Positions 26,210 to 35,453 of a DNA stretch of 64,000 nt are shown here, piece after piece. The DNA comes from Paenibacillus sp. PCH8 (GTDB taxonomy: Bacteria; Bacillota; Bacilli; Paenibacillales; Paenibacillaceae). Location: assembly GCF_002968835.1 (NCBI RefSeq), contig NZ_PKQK01000001.1, positions 682,001 to 746,000 on the forward strand, written 5' to 3'. The notes below the pieces were generated by a model that saw nothing but the letters and a program-made list of their open reading frames with translations, was not told the origin of the DNA and searched no databases. The position numbers and the translations under genes are program-made. Position 1 is the first letter of the stretch. Every line of letters begins with the position of its first letter.

Positions 26210-26431
26210 ATTAAAATCCCTTCTTTCTATAGATATCATCTCATCAACTTACCGTTATTTTAATACTTAATCCTGTTGTTATATACCTTAAACGGCTCAC
26301 GCCATCTTAAACCGGATGAGACCACTTGTAAACTGGAATGTTCATTTGCATCGTAATCGGATCTCCGTATCAACGTAAACTTCGCTATGCTCCTCTCCAT
26401 TCGTTCCGCACAACCACCTCAATCCGCATCC

Positions 26432-26455
26432 AAAAAAGCCGCATAGGCGGCTTCA
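26432..26455 (-). terminator. terminator of lanthipeptide operon
   Basis: On the minus strand a short stem (AAGCCGC with GCGGCTT) runs into six Ts. It lies 13 bp after the stop of the S9 peptidase gene. Confidence 0.75.
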
Positions 26456-26467
26456 ACAAGCATGTAC

Positions 26468-28231
26468 TTATTTGGGTTGGCCTATCCTGCTACAGGTTAA
26501 GAAGTCTACCGCCATTTGAGCCCAGATCCGCTCCGAATAAACCTCATGTTCCATCTCATCTATAATATGAAGTTCAAGCCTGCCCGCAGCATCCGAATTG
26601 GGCTTCTTTTTCTGGATATCCTGAACCAATCGCTCCGTCTGCTCCACCGGGCAGAGTTGATCTTTCCGACCGTGAATGAGCTGAATATCCACCTCACTGA
26701 GCGCAGACGCATAAGTTAACGGACTTCGATCCCACAGGACAGATTCATCCTGTAGCAGTTCTCCAATTTCCGTTTGCAAAAAAGCTCTCAGTTTCACGCC
26801 TCCATCTACGTATAACCCATTCAAATCTGTAAACGGTGCACAGGCGACCACTTTGCTCCACAGAGCCGGATGTTTACCTGCTACCAGCAATGCAAGATAA
26901 GCACCATAACTTACGCCATATAAGGAAACTGTCGAATAGGTATAGAGCAGCTGCTCTCTCATGAATCGGATTACATCTGCATCCACACCACCCCAATCAT
27001 TCTGGATTCGCATCCTGTACTCCGAGCTGAATCCTGAACTGCCCGGATAGTTCAACCCGATGACTCGAACACCAGTCTGCCATAACTCGCTAATCACCGG
27101 ACTAAAGCTGTCGAACAGACAATTATGAGGCCCACCATGAAGATAGATGACCACCTGCTCCGCACCTTCCGGATGGATGTCCATGTAGGGAATCCTGTCA
27201 GTCCCATAATGAAAGTCTCTGTAATTGACTGCTGGCTTTGGGTCGAGACTACTGCCTTCACTGTTTTCTTGCCCTGCTATAAGTCGGGTAATCGTATCCG
27301 TTGTCTCCAGAATTCGATGTATACCTGGCACGGGAGCCACTGCGATGGACTCATATTTGCCGATCAACCCCTGCTTATCCTTGCTGAGGACAGCCTGTGT
27401 CAAGGTTCCCGGATAGTCATACAGCTCAAATATTTTCTCTCCGTCCAACGTGTATTGAACATAATGCCACCTGCCGCAGGTTATGCCTTCGCAAAGGATA
27501 AGCTGTTGATCCGAATCAAGTTGCATTCGAATCAGCTCCGAGAAGGATTCCCTATTCCCTGACAAGTGATGAACCCTATCTTCTCCCTGTCTGATCCATC
27601 CGGGCTGGAAACCATGTTCCACAGGAATGGATACTGCGATCAGATCACCTTGCTTATCCATCACCGGGTAGGGATACTCCGTATATGGTATTTCCATGGA
27701 TAACCCGATGTCTTCCGAATAGGAGTACACTCTACCGAGCCCAGCAACGTTTATACCTACCTCTCGTGTGGACACAGACCAGAATACAAATTGCGGATTG
27801 TCCAAATTAGGCGTAACCCATCGTGCTTCATCCTGCTCCGGATCATAGATACCTATACGAACAGACCCCGACCGATATCGAATGGCGAATATCACCCGCA
27901 ACTTCTCCTCGTGCCAAGCGACCTGCATTACAGGAAAAGGCAACTTCATAAACACGGTCTGGACCAGCTTCGCCTGCTCCTCATTCTCGTATAAATAAAG
28001 CCATTTCCCTTGCTCGTCCTGGGTAATGACCAGAACCCGATCCCTGCCTATGAACTGGATATGCTGTGTATGCTGCTCCGGCTCTGTCCGATGTTCAGAG
28101 AGGCTCTGTATACCAGTAATGCGGCCTGCCTCATCCAGTTTGCACCATACGCATGTATGGTCATCATAGCCCAAAATCATACCTGTGCGCTCCTTGTTCA
28201 CACTCATTCGTGTCAGGAATGGATAGCCCAA
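26468..28231 (-). CDS. S9 family prolyl-oligopeptidase-like serine peptidase
   Basis: A 587-residue protein with an N-terminal beta-propeller-like region and a C-terminal alpha/beta-hydrolase. The triad is readable: nucleophile in YGVSYG (about Ser438), Asp in HGRKDQLCPVEQ (about 521), His in DEMEHEVYS (about 560). Start is a TTG with AAAGGAGG. Prolyl oligopeptidases such as FlaP are known to remove leaders of class III lanthipeptides; being the last gene of the lanthipeptide operon and overlapping the TPR gene by 19 bp, it is the likely leader peptidase (inference). No signal peptide is seen, so action is in the cytoplasm. Confidence 0.85.
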   Translation of the reverse strand: MGYPFLTRMSVNKERTGMILGYDDHTCVWCKLDEAGRITGIQSLSEHRTEPEQHTQHIQFIGRDRVLVITQDEQGKWLYLYENEEQAKLVQTVFMKLPFPVMQVAWHEEKLRVIFAIRYRSGSVRIGIYDPEQDEARWVTPNLDNPQFVFWSVSTREVGINVAGLGRVYSYSEDIGLSMEIPYTEYPYPVMDKQGDLIAVSIPVEHGFQPGWIRQGEDRVHHLSGNRESFSELIRMQLDSDQQLILCEGITCGRWHYVQYTLDGEKIFELYDYPGTLTQAVLSKDKQGLIGKYESIAVAPVPGIHRILETTDTITRLIAGQENSEGSSLDPKPAVNYRDFHYGTDRIPYMDIHPEGAEQVVIYLHGGPHNCLFDSFSPVISELWQTGVRVIGLNYPGSSGFSSEYRMRIQNDWGGVDADVIRFMREQLLYTYSTVSLYGVSYGAYLALLVAGKHPALWSKVVACAPFTDLNGLYVDGGVKLRAFLQTEIGELLQDESVLWDRSPLTYASALSEVDIQLIHGRKDQLCPVEQTERLVQDIQKKKPNSDAAGRLELHIIDEMEHEVYSERIWAQMAVDFLTCSRIGQPK

Positions 28232-29691
28232 GCGGATTTCCTCCTTTCATTCCATTGCTTGAATTGCTCCCACAACTCCAACTGCAATTCCTGCTTATAA
28301 ATATACTGATTCTGCGTGTGTGTATCTGCGAGCGTATCTGTTCCCAATCTGCCTAACGTTTCCCGAATCAACCTGATCTGTGGCAGACTGGCAGCCGGCA
28401 GCCCCATCATTAAGAGGCGATACACCCGGGCTGCGTGTTCCTCCGCCCCTTGGCGAATCAATACTCCTGCCATTTCCACTGCACGACCCAGCAGCTTGGA
28501 GTGGATGAAGCCTGTCTTCATGCGGAGCAACCGAATCAACAATTCGTATTCTCGCTCCTGCTCATCCAGTTGCTGATACCATACCATTTTTAATTGGAGA
28601 ACATGACCCAGCCAATCGGCATATGCATCCACGCAGAGCTTCTCCGCAGATACTAACGTGGCCTCCGCTTCCACCAGTTGACCTGCCCGGAGCTGTAATC
28701 CTGCAATGTTCAATGCCGTCTGAATCTGGAATACATGCTGATCGGGTCCTGGAGGAAGCTTTTGTATGCGCAATCGGGCTTGTCTCTCCAATTCAATTGC
28801 ACGCTCTGCATTCCCTTCCTGCATTTCGAGCAGAGCTTCCCCGTTATCAAGGGCAGCCTCTTTGCCAATCCGATAAGCTTCGGTTAGATTTTCATCATCA
28901 AGAACCTCCCGTGCTTTCGAATAACAGTGTCTTGCCGCGGTATAATCTTCCCCCTTTTTGGTTAACAGTTGACCCAGTTCAAACCAAAGTACCGCCTGCT
29001 GGGCTGCCGACAAACGTTGAAATAATGTATTGCGGTCGAAAAAATAAAAACAGGATCTGTAGCGGGCCGGATCATCCGATTTGGACAACAAAATCCAGGC
29101 CAGTTTGTTATAAAGGGCCAAGGCTTTATCGTTGTTTCTCCCCTCGCCCTGCTCCATATCCCTGCTCGCCATTCGCAGCTGTTCATCCAATAAACGCCAG
29201 GTCTGTTCCGGTGTATCCCTGACTAGAGAAACGGCAAGCCTCGGCACAACCTTGGAAGGATTCGACATTACCGGATATCGATGAAAAAAGAGCACAACAC
29301 TTACGTCCTTTAATTTCTGGCGATACATCATATGATATATGGCCCCCAGATCCGCAGGATGAAGATGGGAAGCTATTTCAACTAGAACCCATTTCCGATG
29401 ACCAGGCGTCCACCCCGCCCTTTGGAATCTCAATAATACATTTTTACAAGCCACCAGATCGTCTATGGGTTGAACCTGACTTAATTGATAGATGAACGGG
29501 AGAGTATTATATGGGTCATCTACCACGATTCGAATGACCTTCTCCTGCCAATGTGTACTCAGCTTTTGAAGTTCATGCTTCACAGCTTCCGGTGTCCCTT
29601 CAACCACAAACAATCCGGGTTCGTGACTCGCTCGAAACCATTCACTTCGCTGATCATGATAGTCCATACTTTCCATTAAAACAGGCATCAT
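28213..29691 (-). CDS. TPR-containing protein of unknown function in lanthipeptide operon
   Basis: A soluble 492-residue protein. The first 190 residues (VEGTPEAVKHELQKLS.., VVLFFHRYPVM) are not assigned; they have strand-helix alternation like a nucleotide-binding or STAND-type region, but no Walker motif is visible. From about 215 on there are repeated helical pairs of TPR type (YTAARHCYSKAREVL; NIAGLQLRAGQLVEAEATL). It overlaps the GNAT gene's stop by four bases. It might be a scaffold or modification helper; function unknown. Confidence 0.7.
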   Translation of the reverse strand: MMPVLMESMDYHDQRSEWFRASHEPGLFVVEGTPEAVKHELQKLSTHWQEKVIRIVVDDPYNTLPFIYQLSQVQPIDDLVACKNVLLRFQRAGWTPGHRKWVLVEIASHLHPADLGAIYHMMYRQKLKDVSVVLFFHRYPVMSNPSKVVPRLAVSLVRDTPEQTWRLLDEQLRMASRDMEQGEGRNNDKALALYNKLAWILLSKSDDPARYRSCFYFFDRNTLFQRLSAAQQAVLWFELGQLLTKKGEDYTAARHCYSKAREVLDDENLTEAYRIGKEAALDNGEALLEMQEGNAERAIELERQARLRIQKLPPGPDQHVFQIQTALNIAGLQLRAGQLVEAEATLVSAEKLCVDAYADWLGHVLQLKMVWYQQLDEQEREYELLIRLLRMKTGFIHSKLLGRAVEMAGVLIRQGAEEHAARVYRLLMMGLPAASLPQIRLIRETLGRLGTDTLADTHTQNQYIYKQELQLELWEQFKQWNERRKSAWAIHS

Positions 29692-30488
29692 GAAGGCTCA
29701 CTCTCTTTCGTAATCCGGCATACATTTACACGTTCATGCACCTGTTGTAAATTCAGTGTAGTCATCAAACGATAACTGCCTCGATTATCTGCATCTAGCG
29801 AAGCTTTAATCTGCTGATTGGGATTAGTGCTGTACCGATGAAGGCCATATGCAACAAGCCACCGGGCCCAGCCTTGACGTTTCGCCGCAGGTATCGTAAA
29901 TATATGAGCAAGGAGTACACTCCCGAACTCATCGCTTAACAGACATCCTCCGATATGCCTTCCCTCCAGTTCCACAAGCCCGGAACCGTTCAACAACATC
30001 CCATATATACCCTCATAAATATCTCCCACTGCCTGTCGGGCGGCTTCCCACCCCGGACAAGCAGGGTCACTGGCCTGAAGTATGCGAGCAAGCGAGTCCA
30101 CCTGCCCTTCCGCAGGTATCCAACGTGCTGCTTCATCAGGTATAGACGGAATGGGAATGTCCTTCAACGTGCCAAAGAATCGGTATCTGTGAGCAAGCAC
30201 ATCTACCCGGTACCCAAGCTTCTCCCATGGAAATGAGGCAGGTGTGATCGCATATATAGAGGAACATGTTAACGTATCCAATACGGACTTCATGCGATCT
30301 TTCCAATACGGAATGGACTGTGCCTCGCTCCACAAATCGAATGTGTATTCGCCTTCCCCCTGATCAATCAACATAAGTGAAGATATCGTTCCGCTGTTTC
30401 CGGGTTCACTTGCATAGTATCGATAACCCGTCTTTCCTGGTTCATGCTGGCATTGCGGCAGGATATCAGATAGGGATGTTGGTATCAT
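29688..30488 (-). CDS. GNAT-like acyltransferase in lanthipeptide operon
   Basis: A protein of 266 residues with a GNAT-type C-terminal half: GHIGGCLLSDEFGSVLLAH is given here as IGGCLLSDEFG and VLLAHIFTIP, then AAKRQGWARWLVAYGLHR (acetyl-CoA pyrophosphate loop) and LDADNRGSYRLM. The N-terminal half is not assigned. The ATG at 30488 (GGGAGGG site) overlaps lanL by 23 bp. In RiPP pathways GNATs acylate the peptide N-terminus or a side chain; this could be the case here, but it is unproven. Confidence 0.72.
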   Translation of the reverse strand: MIPTSLSDILPQCQHEPGKTGYRYYASEPGNSGTISSLMLIDQGEGEYTFDLWSEAQSIPYWKDRMKSVLDTLTCSSIYAITPASFPWEKLGYRVDVLAHRYRFFGTLKDIPIPSIPDEAARWIPAEGQVDSLARILQASDPACPGWEAARQAVGDIYEGIYGMLLNGSGLVELEGRHIGGCLLSDEFGSVLLAHIFTIPAAKRQGWARWLVAYGLHRYSTNPNQQIKASLDADNRGSYRLMTTLNLQQVHERVNVCRITKESEPS

Positions 30489-33210
30489 GTGCGTTTCCCT
30501 CCCTCTCCTGATCAAAGCCTGAATAAACCAGTGGTTCGGAGGTCACAAACGGATAAAATCGACGTAGCAGGAAGGAGTAAATCCCTATATAACCCGTCAT
30601 GTAATCCGGGGAGAACGATTCCATATCCTCTAGCGGCCACATCCACAGGTCATCCTCTTGATCACTTCGAAGTATATGCAAACTCTGTGTATACTCCATT
30701 AATTTGGTTTCATATCTGCCTGGAAATCTGCGATTGGCCAGAAGCAGAAAATCTCCATTACCTGCGATCCCGTGACACTGCCCAAAAGAAGCAAAAACCG
30801 TTGTCTGGGCCACCGCATCCGCTGCTTGAAGGCTAAGTCTGGTACTTACCGGGTCGGGCAGCAGTTCAGCCGCCGCCAGTAAGAAGCGTCCAATCCCTGC
30901 TGATCCGTTACACCAGTGAACCCAGAGCGCATCCGGTTTGTCGGGCGTTGCAGGCCACAACCTGGCCCCATTCCGTCCTTCATAACTCGAGCGATCCAGC
31001 GTGTGAACAATTCGTTTCACCGCAGAGAAGTAATCTGCTTTATCCGTTCGCTCAGCCAGAGCAAGCAGATAATAACCGATACCCGCGATGCCATGAGAGA
31101 ATCCAAGGGAATGATGACTTTTTTTGCCCGCTTGATCCTTCACTTTCCACAAGCTCAGTCCCTCTTCCGTTCGCTCTTCCTGATCCAAAATATAAACGCC
31201 CAGTTCGTCTGCCCGTGTCAAAAGTTCAGGACGGCCTCCAATACGGTGTATCTCAAGCAGCATCAACCCCAGGCCTGCCGCTCCATGACTGATATTGGTT
31301 TGAACCGGCTCACTTCGAGTAAGCTCCATAGCAAGGTTCTCCGCAATTCGAAGTAAGGAATCATCTTTCAGCGCGTCAGCTGTCTGGGCCATTGCCCAGG
31401 GAACGGCCCCATATCCAAAATATAAACCTGTTGGCGTTTCCTCCGGAACATACGGAGTATGGGTCACGATCCATTCCAACACCTCACGTGCGTAGTGATG
31501 GTACTCGCTATTATGTGTGATCTGACCCAGTTGGTTAAAACCGTAGATCATACCCGTCCAGCCAAAGTTGAAATTAGCCGGGTGGAACATCTTGCTCATA
31601 CTATTTTCGGGATATAGCTGATGGGGATGGTTGAAATCAAGGGAAGCATACAGTGTCTTCATCATGCGTTCGGCTTGATGAAGTACCTCTTCCGCCGCCA
31701 TTCCCACGCCAGCCGTCTCTATGGCATACTCTCTTCCTTCTGGAACATTCTCCTGCTTCTCTGGCATTACAGCCAGCCTTTCGCGAATTGCCGATAATTC
31801 TGCGTATCCACCAGACATAATCTCGATGCCCAGACTTCCCAGACCCTGAAGCTCTGTATTGCTCAGATTATCCAGATAGGCTTGGCCTGCTACCAGATGG
31901 GCTTGCTTATATTTCAGATAGGGGTCCATGGATGAAGCCATGTAATAGAACACGGCCCCCAGTGCATAGAGATCATCCGAATAACTGGATCGCTGACTGT
32001 GCTCTCGTCCCCGGGGCACATAACCGGGCGTATGACCCGTCAATGGCTTGGCCTGACTCTCATCATTACTTACATAAGCCAATTCAAGATCAATCAGCCG
32101 CACACTTCCATCCGCTAGCATAACAATATTGTTGGGGGTGAGATCATTGATCACAATTCCTTTATCATGGCACCCCTGCACCATATCCAGAATGTCTGTA
32201 CTGATTCGAAGGATCTCCGCCCGAGTGTAATCTGCTGCTACATGTCTACGGTGAATATACTCACGCAGGCTGATGCTGTCGAAATACTCCATAATCAGAT
32301 ACCGGTTCTGTTCCATGCTGAACAGATCAAGGGGCCTGGGCGTATACCCCGTGTCTTTCATCAGATCAAGCACCCGATATTCATTACTCAGATAATCATG
32401 GACAGAGCGTCCGGCACCGTCTACACGCATACGATGGACAGCTTCCTTCATCACAGCTTGTTCGTACTGCGCCCCGGAGACAAGAAATACGCCCCCCTTG
32501 CCTGACTTCTTGAGCACACGCTTCACACGAATATGACGTATTCCAAACTCATTGTTACTGGAACTGTCGTGGCAGGAAACATCCTGATCCGTTCCGTTGG
32601 CCTGAATCCGCAGTAATTCCTCGGGTTCGCTCACCCACTCCGGCTTATATCTGCCAGGTGTTCTTCGATCCTCTTCCAGCTTCCCATCGGGTTTCTGGAT
32701 GGCATATACTTTGGCACCCGAGTACCGGTCATAGTAGAAGCGGTCCGTAAATGCACCAAACCGATAGAATACACATTCGCTTCCACGATAAGCCCGATCC
32801 GTAGGGATAGCAGGTCCCAAGAGTCCATCCGTACAGGCATACATCTCCTCCAGCAATTGCATAAACTGTTCGTCGTCTCGCGCATAGATGGTCACACATT
32901 TCCCCGTTTGAGGCAGGGGAATCGATCCGTTGGACGTTTCAATCAGCTTCAGCCCGCTGCTCACCACCTTCCATTGCACACCCTGCTTCGTCAAAACAGG
33001 TGCAATGCGGCGCAGCAGTTCAGCTCCTTGTACAGGTATGACTGATAAATGCACTTTCCAGCCCTGAGAGGGAAGCTTCAGTTCTTTCGGTCTAAAACAA
33101 ATCCAATGGCCGTCATTCGACCATTGGATGGATTGGGGTAGTTCCCGAATTATATGTTCCAAAGCGTTCTCAAAGGCGTCCTTCTTTTCGGTCACGCTTG
33201 CGAGTTTCAA
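30466..33210 (-). CDS. LanL/LanKC-type lanthipeptide synthetase (kinase-cyclase)
   Basis: A 914-residue enzyme that phosphorylates Ser/Thr, eliminates phosphate and cyclises with Cys thiols. The N-terminal lyase-type region carries WKVHLSVIPVQGAELL and ECVFYRFGAF; a Ser/Thr kinase-like domain has LIMEYFDS, INDLTPNNIV (about 350) and RLIDLELAY; the C-terminal LanC-like domain has FSHGIAGIGYYL (about 704), WCNGSAGIG (about 765) and CHGIAGNG (about 811). The Cys, Cys and His zinc ligands are present, which favours class IV over class III. It starts at a TTG with AAAGGAG, after its precursor gene. Confidence 0.9.
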   Translation of the reverse strand: MKLASVTEKKDAFENALEHIIRELPQSIQWSNDGHWICFRPKELKLPSQGWKVHLSVIPVQGAELLRRIAPVLTKQGVQWKVVSSGLKLIETSNGSIPLPQTGKCVTIYARDDEQFMQLLEEMYACTDGLLGPAIPTDRAYRGSECVFYRFGAFTDRFYYDRYSGAKVYAIQKPDGKLEEDRRTPGRYKPEWVSEPEELLRIQANGTDQDVSCHDSSSNNEFGIRHIRVKRVLKKSGKGGVFLVSGAQYEQAVMKEAVHRMRVDGAGRSVHDYLSNEYRVLDLMKDTGYTPRPLDLFSMEQNRYLIMEYFDSISLREYIHRRHVAADYTRAEILRISTDILDMVQGCHDKGIVINDLTPNNIVMLADGSVRLIDLELAYVSNDESQAKPLTGHTPGYVPRGREHSQRSSYSDDLYALGAVFYYMASSMDPYLKYKQAHLVAGQAYLDNLSNTELQGLGSLGIEIMSGGYAELSAIRERLAVMPEKQENVPEGREYAIETAGVGMAAEEVLHQAERMMKTLYASLDFNHPHQLYPENSMSKMFHPANFNFGWTGMIYGFNQLGQITHNSEYHHYAREVLEWIVTHTPYVPEETPTGLYFGYGAVPWAMAQTADALKDDSLLRIAENLAMELTRSEPVQTNISHGAAGLGLMLLEIHRIGGRPELLTRADELGVYILDQEERTEEGLSLWKVKDQAGKKSHHSLGFSHGIAGIGYYLLALAERTDKADYFSAVKRIVHTLDRSSYEGRNGARLWPATPDKPDALWVHWCNGSAGIGRFLLAAAELLPDPVSTRLSLQAADAVAQTTVFASFGQCHGIAGNGDFLLLANRRFPGRYETKLMEYTQSLHILRSDQEDDLWMWPLEDMESFSPDYMTGYIGIYSFLLRRFYPFVTSEPLVYSGFDQEREGNAHDTNIPI

Positions 33211-33325
33211 TGAGAATCACTCCTTTATAGTTAGAGTAAGAGGGGGAGGTACAATTATTTTAGTAATGCGAGAATCAAAGGTTTATCTTTCAACTTATTC
33301 AGTGGACAGAAGTATGAAGTAGCTT

Positions 33326-33463
33326 CTAGCTCTCTACAACGATTGTATGTGAACTTGTCCAGCTGCACACTGTACACAGGCTTGTTTCCTCAAACATGTT
33401 GTTATCCTCTTCAACCTCTAATGCCATCAAATCCTGTACCGTCAAAATTTCCTTATTTTCCAT
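33326..33463 (-). CDS. lanthipeptide precursor peptide
   Basis: A 45-residue peptide that a short-ORF filter would miss. ATG 33463 has GGGAGG nine bases upstream. The leader begins MENKEILTVQDLMALEVEED, with an LxxLE-type helix, and the core (about 24-45) contains Cys30, Cys33 and nine Ser/Thr (T27, S28, T31, S34, T36, S37, S38, T40, S45). It lies 115 bp before the synthetase and in the same direction. Two thioether or labionin-type rings are possible at most, as there are two Cys. Confidence 0.85.
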   Translation of the reverse strand: MENKEILTVQDLMALEVEEDNNMFEETSLCTVCSWTSSHTIVVES

Positions 33464-33567
33464 AATAAATTACCTCCCATTTGTCTCCCCCTCTTACAAA
33501 CCAAATTCTACATAAATTTTTAAATTCCTCCTTTTTATTTGAATTATTTTACATAATTTATTCAAGT

Positions 33568-33596
33568 TATCCATTTATTATCCTGTTTCATGTCAA
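33568..33596 (-). promoter_or_regulatory. possible promoter upstream of lanthipeptide precursor
   Basis: On the minus strand a perfect TTGACA (33591-33596) is 17 bp from a weak -10 (TGGATA, 33568-33573). It lies in the 174-bp gap between the MFS gene and the precursor, so the precursor could have its own transcript start. The -10 is poor. Confidence 0.35.
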
Positions 33597-33637
33597 AACC
33601 TTTATTTTTTCGCGTTAAATGGAGGTGGAATCTGACA

Positions 33638-34930
33638 TTAAACTTCAGAGGAAACTGTAGAAGAATGCTGTGGAGTACGCTTGCCCCGTTCTTCCCGAAA
33701 AGGTCGGACAAACAGGCTTGCCATCCCCATACATATAACAAATGTACCAATGCCCATGTATACCCAGGAAGGATTGTATGTTTCAATGAACCAGCCGCCC
33801 AGCAGTAATCCAAGCGGATTGCTGACTCCACTCATCAAGACACCCATGCTGTTCATGACTCGTCCTCTTTTTTCTTCGGGAGTGGATAAAAGAATAGAAG
33901 TAACCAGGGGTACATTCACCAGAGCAAGTCCCAGCATCAACAAAAACGAACAGGCTATAGCCACGTACAAGTTGGGAAACATCGGCATCAGCAGCAAACT
34001 TGTTCCTGAGATAAGATAACTGATCAGAAACCAGTGAGCGAGTGAGAGTCGTTTCGCATATTTGCCACTAAGCAGGGAACCTGCAATACTGCCAGCAGCG
34101 AAGGCCGACTGAAGCAAACCATAGCCTTGTGGCCCGGCTTGAAGCACCATATTGGCAAAGATCGGCGTAAAAATATGCAGAGGCGCACCCGCAAAGTTGA
34201 TAATGGCTCCAAAAATAATGCAGCAAGCCAGAATCTTACGGGAAAACAAAAACGTAATGCCTTGCATACTATCCTTTACAAAGCCGGAGATTCCCTTTTG
34301 CTTCACCACTTTGGTGATCGGAATGCGAATAAAGATGATTGAAATGGCAGATAGCAGAAATGTAAGTGCATAGATGAACAGGATGGACTGCACGGAGATT
34401 AGCGCGATCAATATTCCCCCCATGGCATATCCAAGCAATTCAATGGTTTTGGAGGAAGAGTTAAGAAGTGCATTGGCTGGAGCAAGTTGCTTCGACGGGT
34501 TCGGCAGAATGGCGGGGATGACCGTCTGAGTCGCCGGATTGAACAAAAAACCAAGAATAGCAATAAGCAAATTGGCTGCATAGATGTGCCATGGTTGCAT
34601 GGACTCCGTCATGAATAACACCGCCAAGATGCACGCTACACCTGCCCGCAGAACGTCTGTCCAGATCAAAAGTTGTTTTTTGGGCAGACGGTCACTGATG
34701 GTAGCGAGTGGAATGCCCATAAAAGCATAGATCAAATAGGGTAGCATCGGAATTAGTGCAGCGGCGAGGGCCGACTCAGTTAATTGAAGAATGTACCACA
34801 TCGTTGCCATGGAAAATAAGATCTGCCCTGCACCCGAGACTAGCCTACCTACAAGAAGTACACAGAACGAAGGAATCCGTAGAACGGATCGATAGCTGTC
34901 ATCAGGAATTTGATCTATCGTCTGTTTCAT
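33638..34930 (-). CDS. MFS transporter, likely lanthipeptide exporter
   Basis: A 430-residue major facilitator protein of about 12 membrane helices, close in layout to the MFS_3/enterobactin-exporter group. Inter-helix loop motif GIPLATISDRLPKKQ follows helix 2; the second half repeats the pattern near LLSGKYAKRLS. ATG 34930 has GGGGGAAG and overlaps the preceding regulator gene. Being between regulator and precursor it probably exports the lanthipeptide or protects the cell from it; no ABC transporter is present in the locus. Confidence 0.85.
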   Translation of the reverse strand: MKQTIDQIPDDSYRSVLRIPSFCVLLVGRLVSGAGQILFSMATMWYILQLTESALAAALIPMLPYLIYAFMGIPLATISDRLPKKQLLIWTDVLRAGVACILAVLFMTESMQPWHIYAANLLIAILGFLFNPATQTVIPAILPNPSKQLAPANALLNSSSKTIELLGYAMGGILIALISVQSILFIYALTFLLSAISIIFIRIPITKVVKQKGISGFVKDSMQGITFLFSRKILACCIIFGAIINFAGAPLHIFTPIFANMVLQAGPQGYGLLQSAFAAGSIAGSLLSGKYAKRLSLAHWFLISYLISGTSLLLMPMFPNLYVAIACSFLLMLGLALVNVPLVTSILLSTPEEKRGRVMNSMGVLMSGVSNPLGLLLGGWFIETYNPSWVYMGIGTFVICMGMASLFVRPFREERGKRTPQHSSTVSSEV

Positions 34931-35288
34931 CCGATTCTTCCCCCTTTCTCACAGATTCACTTCCATGATCACTTTGCAGACGTGTTGCCAAGCCTGATCG
35001 ACGAATAGATTGTTGGATTTTTGCCTTAACTCGTTCCAGCTCTGCTGTATACTCCCCGATCTCATTCAATAGGGTATGATGGGCGCGAATGCCCTCCCGA
35101 ATCAACATAGCCGTTGCATCCGAACGATTCTTGGCTAGTTCAAGAAATACAAGTTGATCAATAATATCAATCTCTTCCTGGCTTAATCTGACTGAAACAA
35201 CCCCTTTCGTTCCCGAAAGATTTCTGTTCGCTTGCTCCAGAGAACGTTCTACCATTTGATTGAATTGAATCTTTGGGTCTTTGTCCAA
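34902..35288 (-). CDS. ribbon-helix-helix-like regulator of the lanthipeptide operon
   Basis: A 128-residue protein. Residues 29-75 (VVSVRLSQEEIDIIDQLV, then RSDATAMLIREGI) have the beta-strand-helix-helix pattern of ribbon-helix-helix DNA-binding proteins. The C-terminal part is a charged helix of coiled-coil type. Start is TTG with AAGGAGG. It is the first gene of the operon, and its promoter is followed by short direct repeats (35331-35361), so autoregulation is likely (inference). It overlaps the MFS gene by 29 bp. Confidence 0.65.
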   Translation of the reverse strand: MDKDPKIQFNQMVERSLEQANRNLSGTKGVVSVRLSQEEIDIIDQLVFLELAKNRSDATAMLIREGIRAHHTLLNEIGEYTAELERVKAKIQQSIRRSGLATRLQSDHGSESVRKGEESDETDDRSNS

Positions 35289-35330
35289 TTTGTTCTCCTC
35301 CTTTTGGCGTAATTGGGATCACTCATATCG

Positions 35331-35398
35331 TAGTTTGTAAATTGTAAATCGTAAATCGTATTCATACCATATTATACCTGTAAATAATTGGATGTAAA
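35331..35398 (-). promoter_or_regulatory. promoter and repeat operator of lanthipeptide operon
   Basis: On the minus strand TTTACA (35393-35398) and TATAAT (35371-35376) are 16 bp apart, a near-consensus sigma-A promoter. Immediately downstream (35331-35361) three short direct repeats of the form TGTAAAT/GTAAATC lie in tandem. Position and shape fit the binding site of the ribbon-helix-helix-like protein encoded first in the operon. Confidence 0.65.
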
Positions 35399-35401
35399 GC
35401 A

Positions 35402-35428
35402 AAAAACCTTTGTAATTCCAAAGGTTTG
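35402..35428 (-). terminator. Rho-independent terminator
   Basis: A stem (AAACCTTTG with CAAAGGTTT) ends in six Ts on the minus strand, directly after the GNAT gene that stops at 35454. Confidence 0.8.
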
Positions 35429-35453
35429 AGGGTATACCCATACATCTGATCCA

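Noticed and set aside
33508-33532. Shine-Dalgarno followed by ATG-TAG, a start-stop minimal ORF
   Set aside because: The spacing is 13 bases and the region is very AT-rich; likely chance.
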